A stretch of 64,000 nucleotides of DNA from Oehlia diaphana (lineage: Eukaryota; Glomeromycota; Glomeromycetes; Glomerales; Glomeraceae), in the NCBI GenBank assembly GCA_003833135.1, contig QZLH01000033.1, positions 56,157-120,156 of the forward strand, given 5' to 3'. Position numbers and translations under genes: made by a program. This document shows, in pieces, positions 47,925-58,829 of this stretch (position 1 is the stretch's first letter; each line of letters starts with the position of its first letter). The notes below the pieces were generated by a model, which saw only the letters and a list, made by a program, of their open reading frames with translations, made no database searches and was not told where the DNA came from.

Positions 47925-48765
47925 GTTGATAACAGAATTAAAGTTGATTGTTGCATTGTCATTTGGAGTACATCCTTTAGTGAGAGTTCCACGAATAAAA
48001 TAATCTCCAATTAGGTGGTTAGCATCAACAATTACGGAGCACCTCATAATACATCCATCCGCGAACTTTTCATTAAATCCTTTAATAAATTAGTAGTAAT
48101 TACTCCCGTCCTGGTATCCCTCCCTTGTCAGTTTTGGTAATTCAATGCTAATAGGCATTTTTTCGCGGTAATAACAACCCATAAATAATAATTGTTAATA
48201 TACCTAAAATCATAAATGAAATAAAGTTGTTTGCATCATAATATCGTTAGTTCTTGGCGGTTTAGGTCGTAAGATTTTGAACTTGATCCTTGCCTAATCA
48301 TCTTTTTCTTACTTGTAATTCTCGTATTCCGCGGCGTAAAGGTCTTTATATTTACTATTCAAATACACCTCAACTTTTCCGCTTTTCCCTTAACGCAGTT
48401 AATTCTTCATGATATCTTTTTGTGTCCCCCTCGCGGTCTTTAAGTTCTTGTCTCCTTCTTTACCTTCGTTGTCTTACTTCCTCTACTCGTTCTTTATTTC
48501 GCCGCTTTATCGCTTCCTTTTCCTCTTGTGCCTTTCCTAGGGTTTATACGCTTCGGTTCATAAAAATATACTCCTTTCCTCCTTTATTTGGTCTTGTTGT
48601 TTAACCAATATATCTCCACTGGTGGTTCAAACGCGTTTTTAGTTATTATTTCTAATGATTTTACATGAATATTCGGGGAACAGGTATTTTTTTATCATTT
48701 TGTCGCTTGGTTAAATCGTTGGCAATGAAACCTTCATTACTTGGCGTTAATAAAGAATATTAAAA
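47925..48765 (-). pseudogene. Decayed coiled-coil gene, family unrecognised
   Basis: The minus strand carries protein-like segments in changing frames: TPSNEGFIANDLTKRQ (about 48.73 kb); KNAFEPPVEIYWLNN (about 48.63 kb); a Glu/Arg/Lys coiled coil with AIKRRNKERVEEVRQRR (about 48.5 kb); VEVYLNSKYKDLYAAEYEN (about 48.35 kb); KILRPKPPRTNDIM (about 48.26 kb); SIELPKLTREGYQDGSNYY (about 48.12 kb), a stop, then ADGCIMRCSVIVDANHLIGD and LTKGCTPNDNATINF (to 47.93 kb). At least three frameshifts and several stops separate them. GC is higher than in neighbouring spacer, so decay looks recent. The last part faintly resembles an ML lipid-recognition fold; uncertain. Confidence 0.5.
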
Positions 48766-48769
48766 GTCT

Positions 48770-50333
48770 CAATTATTTAATACAATTAAATACACTTATA
48801 TAGAGTTAAAAGCAAAGTATTTATTAGCAAATCGAAGAAATGGGAAAACTGCATGTAATCAATCATTTTTGTGGCGCCTTTTTACGGCATAAAATCACAC
48901 GTGCATGAGATAATTTGATTTAGTAATTAAAAACGCGTAAAACATGACGCGTTTAACCAACCAACAATCATTACATTGTCATTGTTGTCCCTTAGTCCCT
49001 GTTGTAGACATTAGAACATGAAATAACATAGCAGGTACCGCAAAGTTTTTTTTTTAATACTACCTATTTCATTAATTTCATTGAGAACAGGAGAAAAATG
49101 AAATATTATATAATAGGAATTATATCGAGTGAAACACAAGATGGTCACGAGAATATCCCAAACTTATATTAATACAGTATATAATGCAAATGAATTCACT
49201 TATCAGTTATTTTAAATTTTTTTTTTTTTCTATTGAAAAAGAAACGATTAGAAGGCTTAGTTTACGTATTTCTTTTTTTGAAAAAAAACTATTTCACGAA
49301 AGAGACAATAATTAAAAATAACTTCAGCAGAATTCGGAATATAAATGACAGAAAGGATTTGAAGATATAAAACATAAAAAAAAAAAAAAAAAATACGTGA
49401 AAATTTTTAAATAATCATTTATAAATCCGATCAATTTTTAATTGATCAAATGGCTTTGATTATCTGACTGTGTCCATAGAATAATAAAATATAGTACTAA
49501 AAAAGTAACATGCTTTTCATCCTTTCAATCGTACCAAATAAATTCTTTTAAAAGATTCAATCAACAATGCTGTAAGGGCTTTATTGCATTGCTAGATAAA
49601 TTGCCGGAAATAAATGATATCCCGGCAATAAATGATGTAACATGCATGTTCAAAATTCAAAAGGAAACCTATGTGTTGCGCCGGATATTCAAAATTGATC
49701 ATGAGCTAGTTGTCATGTGCAACACCCACTCCATATTAATACAGATTCATTACTAATTAATTTATAAATAAAACTAACTATATATAGTAATCAATTTATA
49801 TTTACCGTATGTAGTTGTATCATATTTTCTCAAAAACAATACCGAGTTCGCGATAAAAATGAGAAGATACACCTGCAAAACAATAAATTTGGGAGTAAGG
49901 GCGTTCCCGAGGTGACACGATACACTTAACCATATAATTAATATTTAGGTTTTTGGCGATCACGTTCTGATTTGGGCGAAAATAAAGATGATTATTAAAA
50001 CGATTTCATTAAAATAAATGTTAAAGTGTTCGATTCATCAAATTCCAAATTAATCTATCAAAAAGACAATTATATTTTTACTGATCATCCACATTTTGCA
50101 TTTGAGGTACAACATATAAACAATCTTGAAGCTTTGTAGAATTTACATTTTTAACTTCATTTATATGCATTCTCATCGGAGCAAATTATTGTAAAATTTG
50201 CAGAAACATAATGGCGTAAAAATGAATGTTATAATTGCTTAATAAGTCTAGTCATAAAGTTTATTTGGCGTAGCGTTACCATTTTTTAAGTGTGAAAAAG
50301 CATCCGAATATATTTCATTAAATAATAATTTAA
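48770..50333. other. Intergenic region
   Basis: No gene is recognised. GTGGCGC at 48871 is one of five copies of this GC-rich word. A short stem TTGCCGG (49601-49607) with CCGGCAA (49622-49628) encloses half of a 15-bp tandem CCGGNAATAAATGAT. The area just upstream of 50334 would be the promoter of the coiled-coil gene. Confidence 0.5.
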
Positions 50334-50341
50334 TATAAATA
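50334..50341 (+). promoter_or_regulatory. TATA box candidate for the coiled-coil gene
   Basis: TATAAATA lies 50 bases upstream of the ATG at 50391. An A-rich leader (CAATTAAAAAAATAAACATACACA) directly precedes the ATG. Confidence 0.5.
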
Positions 50342-50390
50342 CACCTACACGACCAGGACTATTCATCAATTAAAAAAATAAACATACACA

Positions 50391-51401
50391 ATGACACAAA
50401 AACAAGAACTTTTTGATATGCCAGTAACACGAGAACTCAACGAAGAAGAAACTAAAGAATATTTTGATATTCTAGTAAGAATAGGACACAAAGAAAAAGT
50501 AAAAGAATTGAACAAGAAATATTATGAGAAAAACATCATTAGCGAAGGAACTTCTCAAGATGATAAAATAATTCAATTAGAACAAGAGAAAAAAAATCTA
50601 TTGAAAGATATAGATGAGTTGCTAAAAGAACCAAAACCTGAAGTTCAATCAGAACCAACCGGAGAAGAATCTAGTGAAGACAATACTATAGAAAATTTGT
50701 TAAATGAATTAGAAAAATTAACTGTAGATAAAACAAAGAAAGAAAAGGAAATAATTGGTCTAGAAGAGAAAATTATAAAGTTGGAGAATATAGTTAGTAC
50801 ATCTAGTGATCCAAAACGAATAAATGAGTTACAAAAACAAACGAAAGAATTACGAGGAAAGTTAGCAAATAAGAGAATAGAATTGGCAAAGGCGAAAGAA
50901 ATATTGGATAAAAAAGATGATTCAGTAAGGAAGAAAATAGCTGATTTAAAAGGTATGATCGATTCTCAACAAAATACAATTAGAGGATTAGAAAAAGAAA
51001 AAAAAGAAAATAGAGAAGGTAAAAAATTAAAATCTCAACTAGACAAAACTCAACAAGAATTAAAAAATCGAATTGATGAATTGGAACATAAATTGAATGA
51101 GATAATTAAATCAGTTAATCAAACACAAAAAACCAGACAGGATTTAGAGAAGATGGTTGAGGATTCTAAGGTTAAACTTGGTGGAGACAAAAAGAATCAT
51201 ATAAAAAAACTTTTTGAGGAGCAAGAAGAAAATGATAATTCTGGATTGGAAGATATTAAGTATCTTTTGGGTAGAAAATTGGATAATAAAGAAATACAAG
51301 AACTTCTCAATAAGAAAACAGAGCTCGTTAAAATGGAACAAGAGTTAGTCTTAAAAATTCTAAAAATAGCAAACCCGGAACAAAAAAGAATTTTCAAATG
51401 A
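50391..51401 (+). CDS. Coiled-coil protein, no recognised family
   Basis: A single-exon 336-residue protein. Residues 1-50 form a short polar head (FDMPVTRELNEEETKEYFDI). An acidic Pro/Glu/Ser patch (about 84-105) follows. From about 105 to 300 there is a near-continuous Lys/Glu/Leu coiled coil with heptad spacing (IIGLEEKIIKLENIV, LDKTQQELKNRIDELEHKL). The C terminus (about 285-330) is again helical. There is no signal peptide or membrane segment. It probably oligomerises as a rod or scaffold. Its composition is less Asn-rich than neighbouring proteins. Function cannot be inferred. Confidence 0.72.
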   Translation: MTQKQELFDMPVTRELNEEETKEYFDILVRIGHKEKVKELNKKYYEKNIISEGTSQDDKIIQLEQEKKNLLKDIDELLKEPKPEVQSEPTGEESSEDNTIENLLNELEKLTVDKTKKEKEIIGLEEKIIKLENIVSTSSDPKRINELQKQTKELRGKLANKRIELAKAKEILDKKDDSVRKKIADLKGMIDSQQNTIRGLEKEKKENREGKKLKSQLDKTQQELKNRIDELEHKLNEIIKSVNQTQKTRQDLEKMVEDSKVKLGGDKKNHIKKLFEEQEENDNSGLEDIKYLLGRKLDNKEIQELLNKKTELVKMEQELVLKILKIANPEQKRIFK

Positions 51402-52626
51402 ACAGTAAGAAAGATCGATATGATGATTTAATCCACTATACGTAATGTATGCTTCATAACTAAGATAAATGTGGCACAGTAAACAACATAAGCTAATAAG
51501 ATCAAATACACCGTATCCCGTATACTCCGTATGTAAAGTACTAAAGTATGCTTAATATGCTTCATAATTAAAGATCAAAATAAAAACTTTTTCCATTTAT
51601 ACTTCTACAACCAATTTTTGTTTATGTATATGTATTCAAAATTGACTTGTTTATTTTTCGTATGCCAAAATATAAACAAGGATTTAACATTGTTTAATTT
51701 ATCTATATATTTGTTACGATAAAATCTCGGAAATTATCGTCAAATTAGGTAAATTATTTTTGCCTGGGCACCAGAATGAAAAAATTTTTTTGTTTCTAAA
51801 CTAAAATTTGAATTGTTTAAATTCGAAACTATAACAAAATAAATTATATATGTATTACACATGCGGTTAGAAATAGAATTCATTGTTGTGTAATGTAAGT
51901 TAAATAAACTAACAAACTCATGCGAAAGAATCACATGATGTGACATATCGATATTTGTTATTGGATAGATTATAAGGTCATAGTGTCCCACTATATTCTT
52001 CACTATCCTCGTAAAAAAAATATCAGCGCAAGATAACTTTGGATTGAGTATGCAACTTCCATACGATGTCACTAACAAGTATCAAACTTTTTATTTAAGA
52101 TTTCTTTTCATATTTCTCTTTTTTTGTGGAAATAACTTTTGAATTTAGAAACTATGAACCTTTGGGATATTTATTTGAAAAAATTATTATTAATTGTCAT
52201 TGTGGTAAGCTGAACTCAGTGTTGAGCAATTGAGCAGTTTTGAACAGTTTTGAACAAACAATTTTGAACAGATTTTGGACATATTTTGAACATGTTTTGA
52301 ATATTACTTTTTATGTCTAAAACCTTATCCAAAACATTTACATTAGTAATTAAATCCAATAAAATTAATTACACTTAGATGCATGTTAATTTGTGAAATA
52401 AAATTTAACATAATGAATTAATAAAATATCTAATATGATGCAATGATGTCAAATAATATTTTAAATATTGTAGCCTGGATATGTTGTTTCACAACCATAA
52501 CCGTGGTTTGTGCGACAGAGCAATTATTTATTCGAGGAGTAGTTTTTTTTCCAAACATGAGGAAAAAAATGCGAATCTTTATTAATTAATTTTTAGAATA
52601 TAAATGCAAGACACAGAGATATATCC
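51402..52626. other. Intergenic region
   Basis: This holds the 3' region of the coiled-coil gene and of the next minus-strand gene. A TTTTGAACA array lies at 52230-52307. A 112-codon minus-strand frame at 51740-52078 is open but of low-complexity composition and without family resemblance, so it is not called. Confidence 0.5.
52230..52307. repeat. TTTTGAACA short-period repeat
   Basis: Six spaced copies of TTTTGAACA or one-mismatch variants (TTTTGGACA, TTTTGAATA) occur in 78 bases, with spacers of 1-9 bases. It is a degenerate minisatellite or a cluster of binding-site-like words. Confidence 0.65.
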
Positions 52627-53536
52627 TCATTGCGGAGCAATATTACCACCTTCCGCATTATTCGATGATTGTTGATTGCCAGTAGCAACTTCATAAGATG
52701 GTGGTTGGATAGACGAAGTCTCCGTATTTGCTCCATCATTCCCATTCCCGGATTTCATCTTAAGATTTAAACGCGTAAAAAAACCCACAAATTAGTCAAT
52801 CGTACTTCAAATGACATCATTATAATAAGAATGTTATGATCAAATACGACAGATATGCGACAAAAATGATTAATACGGTTTTATCATTACATCAGATTAA
52901 TAGATTAGAGTCTATCTTACAGATACAGTGTGCGAAAAAAATGATTAATACGGGTTTATCATTATTCATCAGAATGCTAAATTATAATAAATTATAGATT
53001 TATTATTATTATTATTATGAAATAAATTATGACGATTATAAAATAATAATAAACTCATATTATTCTTACCGCTAATAAGAAATCGTTAAACACAGAAAAT
53101 GCGAGGACACTAAAGAACAAAAAAGGTGAATTTTATATAAACTAAGGTTTAAAAAATAATATTTAATTTTAAATTACCTTTTCAAACCACCCAATTGTGA
53201 ACCGATCTTGGACATAAGGAAAAAAGAATTAAAGTAATGTCTGAAATCAATTAAACAAAAAAAAAAAAAAATTTTTAAATTACCCAAAACCCGAAGAAGA
53301 ACCTTTAGGGATCGGGATAGACCCAAAAGGCGATTCTATTGAATTTACTGTTGAAATTTTGCTCGCGTCTAATAATAAAAATGGATATAAATTATATACA
53401 AATTAAATTCTTTTTAACAAAAGAACATAATTTCATTTTTAAATATTATACCTATAGTAAAACACACCAAACTAAACGCGAATAACAAAATTCTGGCAAT
53501 ATTTATGAGAGGTCCTATGTTTTGAGATTCTGCCAT
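52627..53536 (-). CDS. Small two-pass membrane protein with PPSY tail
   Basis: Exons 53452-53536, 53284-53368, 53178-53240, 53070-53109 and 52627-52758 (read downward) give 134 residues; junctions are GT-AG with phases 1,2,2,0. The N terminus MAESQNIGPLIN leads into a membrane segment (about 13-29). A loop (SPFGSIPIPKGSSSGFG) follows, then a second weaker hydrophobic stretch (SVLAFSVFNDFLLA, about 79-92). The tail is Asn/Gly/Gln-rich and contains QPPSYEV, a PPxY motif that typically binds the WW domains of Nedd4/Rsp5 ubiquitin ligases. Family unknown; it could be an Rsp5 adaptor-like protein. Exon boundaries are inferred. Confidence 0.62.
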
Positions 53537-54984
53537 TTTCTATATTTCTTATTTAATAAAAAAAAAATGAAGAGTTTTTATTATGGAAAAAGAAATTTTT
53601 TTCTTGAAAAAAAAAAATATATCTAAACGCATTCTTAATCCCTTTAATTCCGGTGTCTTTAAATATTTCATTAACTACAAGCCGCGTTTTTTTTTTGTAC
53701 AAAGTACAATTGTAAAAAATTCTTTACTTCTTTACGGAATAAATTATTTACTATATAAGGGAATTTAATAATGATGAACCCTTCTTTAGACAATTAATTT
53801 TATTGGTTAGTAACGTTCCTTGTCAAAAATTATATACCATCGATTCTAATTTGAAACATAAACAATCACAACTCCAATTTAATAAGTTAATGCCCTAACG
53901 ACCTAACCTAGTTAAGTTTGGATATTTAGGGATCGTTTCAAATAGGATGATTTGAGTTTCAGCTTTAGTGATTCAAAATAAAAAAAGTTAAAAAATTGTT
54001 TCATCTAGCGTGACTTAAACTGACTTAAGGAGATATCGAACTCCGGCCAAAATATGAAAAGTATTATCTTTAAATTAAAGTCATAAATAAATAATAAATA
54101 TTTACTATTAGATTAATAAATAATAATAGTAAGTTATACTTTTTAACAGTGTTTGATTGCAAGATGATTTGAATTTGTAGAATTTGTATAATCCAATTCA
54201 ATTCCAAAATCGGTAAATAAAAGAGGACAATGTTATTTAAAAATATGGTCTTCAACTCGTATTTTACGATGGAACTTGGAGTTTCGGTATCACAAGTCCT
54301 TCGGACGTTTCGGATAATTATTAACCGAATTATTCATTCATAAGGATTATCCGTTTCACAATTTTTTAGCGTATCCGGACAATAGGATTAGGATTAGCTC
54401 ATAATTTAAGAATTTACACAAGGGTTTTTTCAATTTTTCACATGAAAAAAATTTTTGATTATTTTCCTATACATAAGTTATATTTTTTTTTTTAGTCACA
54501 ATTCAATTTGAACAGCAATTTCCTTATCAAGAGTATGATAAGAATAAAATCTCGCAAATATTGAGACAACTTAATTGTCAGCGATAAATAGTGTATGATG
54601 ATTTACTTAAAATGATTGCGCCATCTGAAAATGATCAATCCCCTTTATAATCAAGGAGTATTTTGTTCTTGGAATATTTTAGAAAACAATAAAATGTTAT
54701 TGCGTAACTTGGATTCCATTTTAATTAAACTGTAAAATATAAATAAATTTAAATATTACTTGTTAGTCTAAAAATAGATCATAATTCAAGAGATGGCGAC
54801 GTTAATTAAATAATTACACAATTAAATTATACTGATAAATTATTATTATTTTTTTTAACAAGCCACCATCTTTACAAGTATAAATATACCCTTTATTTAT
54901 TTCCAATTTTATACATCAATATAATTCACGGACAATTCACAAAAAAGGACAATTTATTCTTCACTAATTCTTATAAAATTTCTA
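53537..54984. other. Intergenic region
   Basis: No gene is recognised. Near 54300-54360 a CGGATAATTATTAACCG...GGATTATCCG block contains inverted words and may be a small element relic. TTGCGCCATCTG at 54615 resembles the GCGCCA words elsewhere. Confidence 0.45.
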
Positions 54985-55657
54985 ATGTTAACTAATTCGA
55001 AACTTAATGACAAAGCGAAAAGTAAGTACATATATCTGCATTAAATCCATACCACTTTTTTTCAGTTATTAACTTTTGTCTACAGAATGGAAGCAGATAT
55101 TTAAGAAACCCCAATTTTTGAACTTCATCGGGAAGAGTGGTTCAGGTTTTTGTCATTGTTAAACATTCCAGAGTCATTAAACTATAATCTTTTACTCAAA
55201 CATTTCAGAATAAAAAATAAATGTTATATTGTTATATAATTAGGATTCGAATCAGAAGACTAGGAACGACCGAATCTGTCCCACTCAAATATAATTCTCG
55301 TGATCCTAACAATAATGACAAGTTATATAAGTCAGTTATTGATTTTGGTGCTCCGGAAACATCCCTCCCCTACCATGTACGAAGAACGTTCGGAAGAAAA
55401 GAATGGCAAACTCGTTCCAAACCTGCTGTATCAGGGTTTCTATCGAAGATGAAAATAAATGGAGTAAATGGGTGATGATAAATACCCTCCGAGTTTGGGA
55501 AGGAAGACTTGGTAATCATATAGATAGTTCCCTCATCGGGACTGACGTTCTTGTTTCGTACATGTCTACATGAGCCCACTCAGGATTTAAGTTTCTAAGA
55601 GAAACAGATGAGGAAGTATTATCTGATTTCATAACTGGTCTTTATGCACTTCATTAG
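54985..55657 (+). pseudogene. Broken retropepsin-like (DFGA) repeat-family gene
   Basis: A short first exon (54985-55021, MLTNSKLNDKAK) splices to 55086 (KWKQIFKKPQFLNFIGKSG). After a stretch with stops, the frame from about 55240 reads RRLGTTESVPLKY and VIDFGAPETSLPYHVRR. The latter resembles the aspartic-protease D-[ST]-G-A flap region but has Phe in place of Ser/Thr. A frameshift near 55440 leads to KWSKWVM...HIDSSLIGTDVL, then an in-frame TGA, then ETDEEVLSDF and the terminal TAG at 55657. The order DFGA...DSSLIGTD fits retropepsin-like proteins multiplied in Rhizophagus (memory-based). Non-functional as it stands. Confidence 0.6.
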
Positions 55658-56434
55658 TAAATTTTACGAAAAACATCTGATTGTTCCCCTCTCATTCTTC
55701 AAGTCTCAGCCTCATATTTATTGTCCAATACACCTTTTTTCTCCCTCCCTTTTCTCCTCTTTTTTTTCCCTCTTCACTCCTTTTTTCCTTAAAATATCCT
55801 TATAATTCAAAAAGAATTAATCACTAGCTTAGCGTAATGTACGTAAAAATTAGGATATTTTTTTATATTAAAACTTTTATTTTTTTTTTATAATAACACA
55901 TTTTTTTTGTACAGAAATTTATTTTATTTTAAACCAAAATAACCCGATAAGTAAAGCTGTTCAGCAGGTATGAAACTAGCTAGTTTGCATAATAATAAAA
56001 CTATGTTTTTTTGTAATATTTTAATATAAGCACTTTATGGCGTAATAAAGTATTTTGGTAAAATGTAACTGGATCGTTCAAACAAAATTTGTATATACTT
56101 TTATTTTACATAATAATAGTGAAATCTTATCTAAACACCGCGAAATATTCACACTTTCTTTATTAATTTTATAAGCGTGATCATTTTTTCAGTGTCAACT
56201 TCCTAAATCTTTGATATTGTTATTATAGTCTGACTTATACATGTAGCTGAAACCTCCTGAGCATACAGTATGCCCAAATCCAAAAATCTGAAACCTGAAA
56301 CCCGAAACTGGTCAAAATTATACATATGCCAAAACTATGAGCGAAGGCTTCCATTACGTTTCATGATGCTAATTATTTAGATTGAATGTATCACGTGATG
56401 GGTGGCAGCTTCCCCAGTAACACCAACAAATTTT
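55658..56434. other. Intergenic, pyrimidine-rich then AT-rich
   Basis: A CT-rich stretch (55685-55795) with CCCTTTTCTCC-type runs follows the broken gene. The rest is spacer. TCACGTGATGGGTGG at about 56391 resembles the tips of the foldback element starting at 56435. Confidence 0.5.
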
Positions 56435-56697
56435 CCACCCCACGTGATTTTGTAAAATTCATCACCGGCATCACACCCCACCGCGTTTTCACTGTTTATC
56501 TGAGGGGCAAAAATTATCTTTTTGACCCTGTTCGACATCCTTTTTTGACCCTCCTATATGTAATACAGTATATGCGGGTCAAAAAATAACACGAGGAGGG
56601 TCAAAAAGGTAATTTTTGCATTTGAGGACAGTTTTTTTTTGCCTCACAAAATTTATTTTTTTACATCCCTTTAAATATCACGGTCACGTGGGGATGG
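56435..56697. mobile_element. Foldback (long inverted repeat) element with 7-bp target duplication
   Basis: Outer ends CCACCCCACGTGA and TCACGTGGGGATGG pair. The inner arms 56507-56551 and 56576-56620 also pair well (GCAAAAATTA.CTTTTTGACCCT ... TTTTTTGACCC), around a 24-nt loop that is itself nearly palindromic. AAATTTT lies directly outside both ends (56428-56434 and 56698-56704). The whole 263 bp can fold into one imperfect hairpin and has no coding capacity. It lies 100 bp upstream of the Crinkler-like pseudogene. Confidence 0.7.
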
Positions 56698-56798
56698 AAA
56701 TTTTATAAGATCTAATAGTGACGTAAATAATACTACATTCATTTTATAATTCACATTGGATGATTTTTTGTATCATCCAGTTTTATAGCAAAAAAAAA

Positions 56799-58690
56799 AT
56801 GACTACACGTAATATGAACTGTTTTGTTTTAGACAATTATTCTTCTGAAGACGTTTTTGCAATTAAAGTTGATGAAAATGAAACTATTTGCAATCTTGTA
56901 GAACCATCAAGAAAAGTAAAACTGGTCTTAAGAATGCAAAATTTCTAAAAGTTCCTTCTGACATGCCAAGTGATAAACTAGCTTTTCTTGAAGCTAATCC
57001 TTCTGCTAACTAATATTAAGAAAACATTAGATGGTAAAGAGTTAACTGCAACTGAAACTGCTATTTTTGAGTATTTTGATAATAGAGATTATTATATTGT
57101 TATTGTACTACCTACTCTCCACTTAACCTTCAAAAAGTGTACAAATGAAAAAAACTTGTTCCTTATGATAAAATTATCTACCAGTATAGTAATGGTTACC
57201 CAGAGGGTGAAGTTACTAGTACATTTAAAATCAGATGCATCAAAAATCATACAGAATATTTCTTGGATTCATTTTCTAAATTTATCAAATTGGCTATAGC
57301 ACCATATAATATAATAAAAAGCAAGAATTGGATGAACTTGTAAATCAAATTGCATGAATCAAAAGAAAATTTTATCTGGCATGATTTTTATCATCACTTG
57401 CTGGATAAAAGTAATGGTACAGTAAAGTTTTACACTTTTTTATTTCTATTTAATTTAACGTGTTTGATCTTGTGATTTTAAATTCATTACTTCCTATATC
57501 ACATCTCTGTTTTCCATTTCTATCATATAAATTTTGAATTACAATTTTATTTGAATATAGGTAAAGATATTATACAGTTTCCAAGAAAATAGAGGAAAAA
57601 TATGATTCTAATAATACTTTCTATAATAAAATTCATCTTGGCAATCCTATTGTTAGTATTAAAAGTAGTGATGATACAATTTATGATCTTTTTTCAGTAA
57701 ATGCAATACTCTCTCATGGAATCTCAGCTAAAACACATAATGAAACTGAATATTTATATAATAAATTAGTTTCTAAAAAGATGCTATTGATAGCATATTT
57801 AAATCACAGCCAGTATATATACACAATAGGATCCATTTTTCATGAAAACAATGCCTTTCCATTTATTGCTTGTTGGGGATAAAACCTTTAAGTCAATTAA
57901 CTTTGCAGAAACTTGAGAAATTGTTTAATTTTGAATTTAAAGTCATATTCTATCAAGTAGCAGAATTATCAAATAATAGTAGAGATTCAAAAGGATTTAG
58001 AAAAGATGATCATAATAGAGGTAAAAGTGGTAGCAGTGATAGAGAAGATGGTAATAATTCTGGTAAAAGTAATAGTAATAGAAGTAGCGGTGATGATAAT
58101 GATGGTAGTAATAATAGCAATAGAGAAAGTGGTAATAATGGTAATGTTGGAATAGGTAATGATAAAATATCTATTATAGTTTCTTCTAAGGTATCTGCTA
58201 AAGGTGAAAATAATTATGAACAAATTTTTAGTATCAGACTTTTCCTTTATGCTGAAATTGACAAATTCTCTGAAATTGACTTCTTTAAAATTATCAATCT
58301 CTTTAACATTCCAAAATTTTTATTTAATATAAATTTATATCATTGTAAATCAACTGAAATGCTTAGTGAACTTGTAAAGTATTACATATAAAAAGTCAAG
58401 GCTATTCTCTTAAATCTGTTAAAATTATTATTTCTCAAATTGAAGATCCTGAATATGATTCAGTTTCTTGAGAGTATTACCATCTAAAAGAAAAAAATGT
58501 CCCTATTGAATATACAGAAAATGTTGAGCAGGCATTTAATGTGGAATTAGCGGCAGTACTAAAAATTGCAAAATTTGGATATCAAATTAAAAAATCCAAA
58601 GATACTAAAGTTGTAAAGATCTTAGAAGTGTATTCATTGAAGGATTATCGCCAGAAAATGAGTAATGCTTTAAGGTTTAGATAATCCTCC
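56799..58690 (+). pseudogene. Crinkler-like (CRN) gene, decayed
   Basis: The ATG at 56799 opens a frame whose first 45 residues (NCFVLDNYSSEDVFAIKVDE, then NETICNL) match the ubiquitin-like N-terminal domain of Crinkler proteins. The frame then shifts. PSDMPSDKLAFLEANPSAN follows at about 56955, and further blocks continue to about 57300. A second part (57600-58690) has IHLGNPIVSIKSSDDT, KPLSQLTLQKLEKLFNFEF, a Ser/Asn/Gly-rich run and KIAKFGYQIKKS; it matches the 31.8-33.0 kb minus-strand relic. There are many stops. Crinklers are known from oomycetes and chytrids and are present in AM fungi; their C termini often act in the host or own nucleus. This copy cannot make a full protein. Confidence 0.65.
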
Positions 58691-58829
58691 TCTCAATGAA
58701 TCTGCAGAAATGCTCAGGTGGAAAAGAATTAGTAACTTAGAATATATATCAAAATCTATAACAGAATTTAGCACTGCGCTTACTAAATTCTCCCACGGAT
58801 GTGGTAATCATTAGCTCGACGAAATTTTT

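Noticed and set aside
51740..52078. Minus-strand 112-codon ORF
   Set aside because: No family resemblance, no plausible promoter or partner exons; composition fits chance in AT-rich DNA.
52627..53536. Adding the PPSY gene to the tetraspan family
   Set aside because: Its first two phases (1,2) agree, but the third and fourth are 2,0, it has only two hydrophobic segments, and it lacks the exon-5 Trp.
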